Assembly (NCBI GenBank): GCA_023251275.1 | Contig: JAHEZC010000057.1 | Coordinates: forward strand, 1-9,481 | Direction of reading: 5' to 3' | Origin: Parafilimonas sp. | GTDB taxonomy: Bacteria; Bacteroidota; Bacteroidia; Chitinophagales; Chitinophagaceae | DNA: 9,481 nucleotides | Part shown: positions 1-6,605 of the stretch, in pieces | Numbering within the stretch: position 1 is the first letter of the stretch | Layout: every line of letters starts with the position of its first letter | Notes under the pieces: generated by a model | The model's input: the letters and a program-made list of their open reading frames with translations, nothing else | The model's database searches: none | What the model was told of the DNA's origin: nothing | Position numbers and translations under genes: made by a program

Positions 1-137
1 AATGAGTTACTGGCAGGCATATCAATAGACTTATTGAATGCTTTCTGTTTTCCCGGATCTTCAACCCACTGGTTATTCTGATATTTCATTGCCCCTGCTG
101 TCGCTGAATATTGTTGAGGGAATAATCCATTGAATTA
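1..137 (-). pseudogene. In-frame open continuation of the giant gene beyond its TAA (possible nonsense-separated C-terminus)
   Basis: The TAA at 135-137 is followed in the same frame by 44 sense codons up to the window edge, starting FNGLFPQQYSATAGAM and including NNQWVEDPG and FNKSIDMP. The residues read like a real protein and resemble the FP...M...W...F..SI..P tail I recall after the nuclease-like motif in related DUF4157 proteins. The alternative is a new gene starting at the ATG at 87-89. An AGGGG lies only two bases before it, too close for a good ribosome site, and these genes otherwise lack such sites. The other two genes also end in TAA, so TAA is a normal stop here. The extent beyond base 1 is unknown. 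Confidence 0.5.
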
Positions 138-536
138 AGAACGATAAGAAATCGTTGCACGCAACCATATTGGCAACCCACTATTATAATAGCCCTTTAC
201 GTGATTCTCTAACTGATTTAGATATTCAGGATTATTAATATACTGAGGTGTTGGAATTAAGTTAGAATCAACTCCCGCTCCACCAAAATCTGCGTTCAGA
301 ATGTGAAACCTTACCCATTTGGTATTAATACGCATATCGGTTAAAATTTGAAATGCATTTTTCAAAGCACCACCTACTGGCTCGCTTCCTTCGGGATGAT
401 TTTTGGGAACGGTTATATCCTTCCCGGTATTATCTTTATAAGTACCACCTTTGTGAACAAACTTTGCGTCAAAGGAAGTTGCTTTCACGTTCATTGAAAA
501 ACCTGGTTGATAAATAGCAGCAGCAGGTGGCACACT
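135..536 (-). other. C-terminal nuclease-like domain, residues ~1535-1667, apparently cut short
   Basis: The end of the giant protein contains WVRFHILNADFGGAGVDSN followed by LIPTPQYINN and LNQLENHVKGY. This recalls the H-L-L-N...GGxGxDxNL-P...N...E pattern of DNA/RNA non-specific endonuclease-like C-termini in DUF4157 proteins. His1612 and Asn1626 are the candidate key residues; the classic DRGH box is absent, so activity is uncertain. The chain ends at PIWLRATISYRS, inside what looks like the final sheet. The same frame continues past the stop codon. Confidence 0.5.
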
Positions 537-3500
537 GCTTGTTCCCCCGGGATCAATTTCTTTGATTATTCCAATTACTTCTGTTATCATTTGAGGTATT
601 CTTGGATTATCTTTTTCTTTTTCATTATTCATCATAGCGTTAAGTCCCTGCAAAAGGTTTTTGCCATGTTGAATGCGTCCCAATTTTTGCGCTTTTTCTG
701 CTTCACTAAGCGATGCAGCGCCAATTTCTGTTTCTTTAGTATTAAAAAACGTTAAAGCATCAACCGGGGCGCTTTCTATTATTAAAGAGGCGCTATTACC
801 TGACTGTTTGATATAAGCTGTATGATCAACACCTGAGTTTGTTTTAAATTTCTCTCTAAACCCAAGCCATCCCATCACCGCTTCCTTTGCACTCTTTCCC
901 ATTTCCACTAATTTTTCCACAATCGTTACAAGCTTATCAATTACCCATGTCAATCCCTTATCTACTTTTTCCCGTACCCACTCAAGCGCATCTTTTAATC
1001 TTTCACTCAAATTCAGCCCTACCTGGTTAGCAAGGAAACCTATTACTATGGGAACGCCTCTTGCCAATGCCCCTTCTAAGAAGTCTGCTGCTTTTTTAGT
1101 GGCTCCCTGCGCTATCTGCAATGTGCCTTCCACAAATGAGTTTACAATCTCCAGCATTTTGCGTAAATACTTGATGAATGACTGTATAGCCTTATACAAT
1201 GCAATAGCGCTGTTTACCACAGCCATTATACCAGTGGGGTCAAGCATGCTGAGGAGCTTTGCTGTGACTTTATTAATGATCTGCTCCATTACAAAATTCT
1301 TTACAGCATCAAGCACCATCTCCCAAACGTTTGATAATTTTTCTTTTATCTTATCCGTTATGACAGCTATAAATCCTCTTTCCTGAACATCTTTTATAAA
1401 TTCGTACGCTTCGCCCACAGCATTAGCTATCTTCTGTGCACGGTCAATGAGCCGTTTTATTTTATCCACTTTTTCCTTACCAATCCGGTCTTCCAATTTC
1501 TTCCATATTTTCTCCATCGTGATATCCAATACTACGAGCAGCCATTTTATCAAGCCCATCACAGAAAAATCTGTTGGTATGGGGATGCCTGCCGCTTCCA
1601 CTTCTGACAGGAACCATGCTTTTAATCCGTTCCATAAATGGGTAAGGATATTATCGAAGAACTGCATGAACCCTTCCTTAATGGCTCTCAGCAAATTCTT
1701 CAGGAATTTTACCGGGTCTTTCTTTATCAGCTCATAAGCCTGCATGGCTTTGGCGATGATATTGTTGATGAGGTCAAACGGGAAATTCATCACAATCAAA
1801 ATCGCCTCAATCACAATCTTCACGATCTCTATTACAAAAGCGATCAACCTTGCAATAGGTTCCCCAAACCTTGCTATGATCCGCATGAAGGCATTAATGG
1901 GATGTACCAGGTCGTTTAAGCTGAATGAATGCCATAAGTCAATAAACAATTGAATAATGGCTGCAGGCGTCATATTAAGCTTCGCTACCGCCGCATTGAT
2001 CTTAGCGACTGTTCTGTCAATGGCGCCGCTTTCCTTTAATTGTTTATACTGTTCTTCTCCTCCCTCCATTAAGCTGAAGAAACCACGTATCACATTTTCC
2101 ATTGTGAATGGAACAGGCTGATTTGTAAAAGGATCTTCACCAATAATTACCGTAACTAATGTATATCCCCGCTGCTGCCTTGCCCATGCACTTAAACGCT
2201 GCATCAATACTTCTTTGATGAAACGCAATATTTCAGCAGCCACCCTCTTTACAAAATCCCATACCTGCCTTACCGGTACTGCAAATGTTTCATAAAGCCT
2301 GTTGAATGTATCTACCGGATGCATCAACGAATCAATAGAAACCGCATTCCATATCAATCCGAAATTACTGCGGATAGTTTGATATAAATTCCCAAATACT
2401 GCAATACCTTCATCTATATACCCTACTACTTTTTGATAGGTGCCTGTTTCCTGCATCTGCGTTCGCTGCTGTCTTCCTTCTTCTCCGCCTAATTCAAGCA
2501 AAGCATTCAGAATATTTGTACCATTCCTGGCAACCTCGGCCTCCGTTACCGGGTCATGCCCGATGATCACACAAAGTAAAGGATAGGCAGTAGTCCGGGT
2601 GCGGATAAAGTCAACGATCTGAGTAAGCAACCAATGCTTGACAATAGATAATAATTCTGATGCTGCATTGACAGCAAAATCAACGATGCTGCTGATGGTG
2701 CTGTGAATAATATTACCTGCATCTTCAAATATTTTTCGTGGTGATGCAAGGCTTGTTAATGTTAAACCGTTCCAGAAATGTTCTACCCGGTTTATTACAT
2801 TATGGACAATACTTTCGATCTCTGTTATTCTCCGGTCAACAAATGCAGCAGCTTCATCGAGTGCGCCTAATTCATTCAGCTTCTGATGCAGCAATCTTCC
2901 GCCGGGCATTATATCAAATGCAGCTTCAATAAAGTTGTGACCATTGCGTTCAACCAATTCACTGGTGATGGGATCTTCACCCAATACCACTCTCAGTGCA
3001 CGGTAGCCCGGTATGGCCATTACAAAATCTCTCGCCTCTGTCAGCAACAAGCGCTTACCTGCTTCGAGACCTTTAGCAACGAAATCTATTGCTGAGTTTA
3101 CAAAACTCATGGCGCTGTCGAACCAGCCGCACTGTATTTTTTCTCCGGTCCGGGACATGTGCACTGGCGGGCCCCGCTCATGCAAAGCTTCCGGCGTTGC
3201 ATTAACTGCATCCGCATTATTTGTCAAAGAACTGTTCGTATATGTTTCATTTTTTGTTTGAATTTGATATGATGATTGAGGCGAACTGTTGTCACTGAAG
3301 CACAAATCATTTTTTGGCGCCAGCTCATCCGCAGTTCTTTTCAGAATAATATTTTCTTTTGGGGAATGAAGTTTTTCTTCTTCTTTTTGTTCTTCTTCTT
3401 TTAGCCGGACTTTTTCCTGGTCATTGTTTTTGTTTTCATGATTAATATTTGAATGAATATTTCCGTCACTATTTACTGACCATGTACTCAATTCAGGCTT

Positions 3501-5138
3501 GGCCTGCACGGGTGTTTCTTCATGCGTGTTTTGTTTTTCATCATCATGCTCACCCTCCGTCTTCCTGTTTACGTGGAAAAGCTCACGTCTCAATTCATGG
3601 AGTGTTTTGGGTTTTTCTTCCACAGGGCCTTCACCGCTACCCAGTGTTCCTTCCATATTTAATAAAGGATTAAAGAAAGCAGTCCAGTTGCTCATCGGGT
3701 GTTCATGGGTTTGAATTTGTCCGCCCAGGTTATCTTCACCCGCAGTATTTCCGTTTACCGATTTAACTGTATCTCCCGTTGCACTTTCCACAATGGCATA
3801 ATGAGAATATCCTTCTTTATAAGCAATATCGCCTGTTTTAGGAATATAGCCCTTAGGATAAGCGGCTTCGGGCTTAATTACAGATTTGCCCAACGTCCAC
3901 TTAGGCATAGGCACGCCGCTTTTATTCAATGCCCAGAAAACAAATATGCCACACCAGCTTGGCATAGCATCTCTTTCGCCGGTGATCCTGTCGCCATTGA
4001 CGTCAGCTTTGTTTACCATCATACCCGTTGCCATTCTTTTCTTTTTGATGTCCTGCTCGGCAACAGTTCCTGGTGTGGTAGTACCACCAGCTCCGCTTAT
4101 AATTTTATCGGCGCCAAAAGTTGATTTAAAGAATTCCAGTAAATCCTGCCAGCCTTCACGATAACCATCAGGTCCGTCTTTTCCCGCATTCACTTTTCCT
4201 TCTTTGCTTTTGGCTTTTTCTACTGCATGGGTTAATTGGGGAACAGACCCGGATGGAACCCGCTGAATAATATTTTTTATTTGAAGAGAAGTTTGAACAG
4301 ACGGGGTTGATGAGTTAGCTTTAGTAGCTCCCTGCTGAATCGTATGAGTAAGTTCATGAGCAAGCAATGTACCGCCTGCTTCGGTCTGCGGGGAGTATTT
4401 ACCAGAGTTGAAATAGATATCATTGCCATGTGTGAAGGCCTGTGCATGAATAGAAGTGCTCAGGTTTTCAGCATAGCTGCCTGTATGTATGCGCACACCG
4501 CTAAAGTCCGCATCAAAACGGCTTTGCATAAATTGCTGCGTACCTGCAGGCATAGGACTGCCTTGTCCTTTGGCAGAATATAAATTAGTTTCAAACTGCA
4601 TGATACCTGCGGGCGGACCCCGGCCACTGCATTGGATAACATCGGAATGATATAATGAATTTGATTTTCTGTTTACCTCTGTTATGCTTTGTGATTCATC
4701 TGCAGCAGCGGGTTCATCTGCATAAGAAAATGCGGAACGATGGATTGTATAGCTGAAAAGTTTTGTATGAACCTTTTCTTCTTCATGATCTTCTTTTCGC
4801 TGTACGGAAATTGCGGATGCTTCAAGCTTAGGATGAATTGATGTTTCTTCCTTCTCTTCTTTTCGCTGCATCTTTTCCTCTTCTTTCTTTTCCGATACTG
4901 CTGAAGCAGGTTCAGGCATACGCATTACATGGTCTGCCACCGCATCTGCTTCTTTTTCCTGGGGATCATAGGGGTGGCTTACAGAAAGCTTTGCCTGAAT
5001 GGCGGGTGAAAAAAATGAAGATTGTTTTTGATCACCGAAAAAACTTTCCTCACCTGCCTTACGAAAAAAGCCAGGGCCGCAGTTCTGCTGCTTGCGGCTG
5101 ATACTGTGAGTATTTGTTTTATCAGCGGTGGTGAACAT
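135..5138 (-). CDS. Giant multidomain eCIS-associated DUF4157 protein (putative effector/cargo) with CHAP-like and nuclease-like domains
   Basis: This 1667-residue protein is probably cargo or a particle-associated effector of a contractile injection system. In order: a disordered N-terminus; an eCIS-type leader at 42-75 (FFSPAIQAKL then DPQEKEADAVADHVM); an EK-rich linker (83-120); DUF4157 at about 168-275 with HELTH at 261-265; a CHAP/NlpC-P60-like domain at about 320-490 (Cys396, His446, Asn462 or Asn464); a second EK-rich linker (575-597); three 140-residue repeats (697-1116); a hydrophobic helical region to about 1420; and a nuclease-like C-terminus (HILN at 1612-1615). No signal peptide is visible, as expected for cargo loaded in the cytoplasm. 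The ATG at 5136-5138 is secure because an in-frame TAA lies two codons upstream (5145-5147). It sits 20 bases after the tape-measure gene, consistent with one operon. The TAA at 135-137 may be premature. DUF4157 and eCIS association are confident; the actual activities are inferred. Confidence 0.9.
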   Translation of the reverse strand: MFTTADKTNTHSISRKQQNCGPGFFRKAGEESFFGDQKQSSFFSPAIQAKLSVSHPYDPQEKEADAVADHVMRMPEPASAVSEKKEEEKMQRKEEKEETSIHPKLEASAISVQRKEDHEEEKVHTKLFSYTIHRSAFSYADEPAAADESQSITEVNRKSNSLYHSDVIQCSGRGPPAGIMQFETNLYSAKGQGSPMPAGTQQFMQSRFDADFSGVRIHTGSYAENLSTSIHAQAFTHGNDIYFNSGKYSPQTEAGGTLLAHELTHTIQQGATKANSSTPSVQTSLQIKNIIQRVPSGSVPQLTHAVEKAKSKEGKVNAGKDGPDGYREGWQDLLEFFKSTFGADKIISGAGGTTTPGTVAEQDIKKKRMATGMMVNKADVNGDRITGERDAMPSWCGIFVFWALNKSGVPMPKWTLGKSVIKPEAAYPKGYIPKTGDIAYKEGYSHYAIVESATGDTVKSVNGNTAGEDNLGGQIQTHEHPMSNWTAFFNPLLNMEGTLGSGEGPVEEKPKTLHELRRELFHVNRKTEGEHDDEKQNTHEETPVQAKPELSTWSVNSDGNIHSNINHENKNNDQEKVRLKEEEQKEEEKLHSPKENIILKRTADELAPKNDLCFSDNSSPQSSYQIQTKNETYTNSSLTNNADAVNATPEALHERGPPVHMSRTGEKIQCGWFDSAMSFVNSAIDFVAKGLEAGKRLLLTEARDFVMAIPGYRALRVVLGEDPITSELVERNGHNFIEAAFDIMPGGRLLHQKLNELGALDEAAAFVDRRITEIESIVHNVINRVEHFWNGLTLTSLASPRKIFEDAGNIIHSTISSIVDFAVNAASELLSIVKHWLLTQIVDFIRTRTTAYPLLCVIIGHDPVTEAEVARNGTNILNALLELGGEEGRQQRTQMQETGTYQKVVGYIDEGIAVFGNLYQTIRSNFGLIWNAVSIDSLMHPVDTFNRLYETFAVPVRQVWDFVKRVAAEILRFIKEVLMQRLSAWARQQRGYTLVTVIIGEDPFTNQPVPFTMENVIRGFFSLMEGGEEQYKQLKESGAIDRTVAKINAAVAKLNMTPAAIIQLFIDLWHSFSLNDLVHPINAFMRIIARFGEPIARLIAFVIEIVKIVIEAILIVMNFPFDLINNIIAKAMQAYELIKKDPVKFLKNLLRAIKEGFMQFFDNILTHLWNGLKAWFLSEVEAAGIPIPTDFSVMGLIKWLLVVLDITMEKIWKKLEDRIGKEKVDKIKRLIDRAQKIANAVGEAYEFIKDVQERGFIAVITDKIKEKLSNVWEMVLDAVKNFVMEQIINKVTAKLLSMLDPTGIMAVVNSAIALYKAIQSFIKYLRKMLEIVNSFVEGTLQIAQGATKKAADFLEGALARGVPIVIGFLANQVGLNLSERLKDALEWVREKVDKGLTWVIDKLVTIVEKLVEMGKSAKEAVMGWLGFREKFKTNSGVDHTAYIKQSGNSASLIIESAPVDALTFFNTKETEIGAASLSEAEKAQKLGRIQHGKNLLQGLNAMMNNEKEKDNPRIPQMITEVIGIIKEIDPGGTSSVPPAAAIYQPGFSMNVKATSFDAKFVHKGGTYKDNTGKDITVPKNHPEGSEPVGGALKNAFQILTDMRINTKWVRFHILNADFGGAGVDSNLIPTPQYINNPEYLNQLENHVKGYYNSGLPIWLRATISYRS
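879..1856 (-). other. Hydrophobic and amphipathic helical region, residues ~1095-1420
   Basis: Residues 1095-1120 (ARLIAFVIEIVKIVIEAILI onward) are strongly hydrophobic and followed by long amphipathic helices, including NILTHLWNGLKAWFL, SMLDPTGIMAVVNSAIAL and GVPIVIGFLANQVGL. The last repeat runs into this part. It resembles the conserved helical core I recall from long DUF4157 proteins of eCIS loci. There is no signal peptide, so it is unlikely to be a conventional membrane protein. It could insert into or cross a target membrane after injection, or fold as a helical bundle within the particle. Both are inference. Confidence 0.6.
1791..3050 (-). repeat. Three tandem 420-bp (140-residue) protein-coding repeats
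   Basis: Residues 697-836, 837-976 and 977-1116 are diverged copies of one unit. The clearest anchors are GYRALRVVLGEDP (711), AYPLLCVIIGHDP (851) and GYTLVTVIIGEDP (991), exactly 140 residues apart. Other anchors follow in each copy: a GG near MPGGRLL, LGGEEGR and MEGGEEQ; a Trp near position 92 of the unit (W789, W930, W1069); and SL-x2-P-x3-F. Divergence at protein level is large, so the duplication is old. The units look mainly helical. They resemble a segment I recall from long DUF4157 proteins, usually seen there in fewer copies. Function is unknown. Confidence 0.85.
3669..4181 (-). other. CHAP/NlpC-P60-like cysteine peptidase or amidase domain, residues ~320-490
   Basis: The segment shows the ordered catalytic signatures of the papain-like CHAP/NlpC fold: SWCGIFVFWAL with candidate nucleophile Cys396, the PKTGDIAYK strand typical before the active-site histidine, YSHYAIVES with His446, and SVNGNT with Asn462 or Asn464 as the third residue. 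Such domains usually cut peptidoglycan stem peptides or amide bonds. In an eCIS protein it could be a toxin acting on bacterial cell wall, a wall-penetrating activity or a protein protease. It lies between two EK-rich linkers, like an inserted module. Fold assignment is by motif only. Confidence 0.7.
4314..4637 (-). other. DUF4157 (eCIS core) metallopeptidase-like domain, residues 168-275
   Basis: The segment has the recognisable DUF4157 order: SPMPAGTQQFMQSRF, then DFSGVRIHTG, then AFTHGNDIYFNSGKYSP, then LLAHELTHTIQQG. The zinc-protease HExxH motif is intact as HELTH (residues 261-265). This domain is the commonest marker of eCIS-linked toxins and other particle-associated proteins. Whether it is an active protease, and whether it matures the rest of the chain, is not known for the family as I understand it. 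Domain identity is confident from the motif order. Confidence 0.93.
4914..5015 (-). other. N-terminal DUF4157-type leader motif (residues 42-75)
   Basis: Residues 42-75 carry the pattern FF-x-P-x-IQAKL followed by DPQEKEADAVADHVM. I recall this as the conserved segment in front of DUF4157 domains, where IQ(A/P)KL, (N/Y)DP and EADxVAD recur. It lies in a disordered, glycine- and serine-containing N-terminus that could serve as the eCIS loading signal, since related PVC effectors are known to be packaged through N-terminal disordered sequences. The packaging role here is inference; the motif is directly visible. Confidence 0.75.
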
Positions 5139-5158
5139 GTCTTTTTAAATTCAAATAA

Positions 5159-6604
5159 TTATACCCACTCTGTTTTTACTAAATGCTGCATCCAGGGCAA
5201 CTTTATCATATTGATGTTCCAGGGAAGTTGTTGCAGAAGCATATCATACGGTTTTTGCTCTACCTGCAGCAGCCATTCATCTTTTACAAAGGAAAGTTTG
5301 CCGCTGCGCTGCAGAAAAGCTTCACGCAAGCCATTTATCGAAGTATCTTTTAAAATACTCCAGTATTCAATTACCGATGCAAGCATCTCATCAGCTTCCT
5401 TTAAAAACTTTTCATCTATGGCCTCTGAAATATCAATAACTGTTTCGGGTTTGACGCCGCAAAGTATTTTTGGAAAAAACAATTCAAATTCGGCAGGGTT
5501 TGTATGCCCTGTAATGCAATAATGCAGAAGACATAAAGCTGTTCCTGCATCTGTAATATTATTTTCATGCAGCAATCCTGTTCTTAAAAATAAGGAGGTC
5601 AGAAATGGCGCAATAATTACGGCGCCTGCATTGCTGATGAAAATACCATCTGCCAAATCTTTTCTCAATTCGGTATTGTCTTTATCAGCATCTTTATTCA
5701 ACAAATTATCGGCAACAATTTCTCCTGCTTTATCATCAGTTTGCTGTTGTTTCTTTTTTGGTTTTGCGACAGCATCCTTTTGTATTTTCCTGATGATTTT
5801 TTTTATATCAATATGGGTTATTGCCTCCAAATTAATTTTTTGAATCTGGCCCGGATAATTTTGTTCGATGTTTAACAGCCATTGTTCAAGCGACTGGCTT
5901 ATTGCATCCGTTAAGGGCACAATCGCTAAACCTGAAATCACCATTTCATTGAAATGCTTCAACAGTATTAGTTGCAGGCGTTTGTTACCTGAAATAAAAC
6001 CTGTAATGATTTTTATATCTTCATAAATTGTTGAAATATTTTTCTGCTCGCTATCAAAAATTACTGCAATAAATATTTTAAAATCCTGCTCGTTGAGCAG
6101 ATTGGCAAAACGTAACGCAGCTTTTTCATCATGAAAGTTTGAAAGAAAGTTTATTATTGCTGATGGTGATTCATTCTTTAACCATTTGCTTAACTCAATT
6201 TCAAAATCCGTTTTAGTTTTTATATCCGAATGCCAGGGTAAAATGCCATGCTTTAAAAAAAAGATAAGTGTTTCGTAAAACTTTTCAGGTAATGATTTTG
6301 TTGTAACATCATCACCTTTGCCGGTGATTTTTGAGTGAATTTTTTCTTTGAGCTGATAAATGATTTTTTCTTTCAAAGCATTTTTCCAGTCAGTTATTCC
6401 ATCAATATCTGTATTTAATTGCAAAGTGTCTATATATATTACTTCTCCTGTTTCTTCATAATCATTGAGAAGGTTTTCAATAGAAGGATTGAGTACTGTT
6501 CTGCACCAATCGGTAACTTCCTGCTGAAGCACGATACCATCTGCATTGCCATTGTATTGGAAATTGAGCGATTCTTTGCGGATGATATTTTTTTTATCGG
6601 GCAT
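5159..6604 (-). CDS. Contractile injection system tape-measure family protein
   Basis: This 481-residue protein matches the family annotated as CIS tape-measure protein, proposed to set tube length during assembly of Afp/PVC-like particles. The N-terminus has the family start: IIRKESLNFQYNG, then residues with WCRTVLNPSIENLLND and IYIDTLQLNTDI. FFLKHGILPW follows at 115-124. The C-terminal half has SNAGAVIIAPFLTSLFLRTG (324-343), a LLHYCITG strand, FFPKILCG, W-x5-TSINGLREAFLQR (415-433), and a final PWNINMIKLPWM before TEWV. A Lys/Gln-rich hinge (280-290) separates the halves. The ATG at 6602-6604 is one base after the stop of the upstream gene, with no Shine-Dalgarno site, which points to translational coupling. 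It is at the short end of what I expect for the family. Particle assembly occurs in the cytoplasm. Confidence 0.87.
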   Translation of the reverse strand: MPDKKNIIRKESLNFQYNGNADGIVLQQEVTDWCRTVLNPSIENLLNDYEETGEVIYIDTLQLNTDIDGITDWKNALKEKIIYQLKEKIHSKITGKGDDVTTKSLPEKFYETLIFFLKHGILPWHSDIKTKTDFEIELSKWLKNESPSAIINFLSNFHDEKAALRFANLLNEQDFKIFIAVIFDSEQKNISTIYEDIKIITGFISGNKRLQLILLKHFNEMVISGLAIVPLTDAISQSLEQWLLNIEQNYPGQIQKINLEAITHIDIKKIIRKIQKDAVAKPKKKQQQTDDKAGEIVADNLLNKDADKDNTELRKDLADGIFISNAGAVIIAPFLTSLFLRTGLLHENNITDAGTALCLLHYCITGHTNPAEFELFFPKILCGVKPETVIDISEAIDEKFLKEADEMLASVIEYWSILKDTSINGLREAFLQRSGKLSFVKDEWLLQVEQKPYDMLLQQLPWNINMIKLPWMQHLVKTEWV

Positions 6605-6605
6605 T

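Noticed and set aside
87..89. New gene starting at this ATG on the minus strand
   Set aside because: The AGGGG before it is only two bases away, the open frame already extends upstream to the giant gene's stop in the same frame, and the residues fit that protein's tail better. Not excluded.
3699..4124. Plus-strand open frame of 141 codons
   Set aside because: It is fully antisense to the CHAP-like domain with shadow-like composition and no motif.
5139..5158. Bacteroidota-type promoter in the AT-rich gap before the giant gene
   Set aside because: ATTATTTG only partly fits the TAnnTTTG -7 element and no convincing -33 element is visible upstream; simple AT-richness explains it.
5022..5522. 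Plus-strand open frame of 166 codons
   Set aside because: It lies antisense across the junction of two well-supported genes, and its translation is Ser/Phe/Cys-rich with no recognisable motif: a shadow frame.
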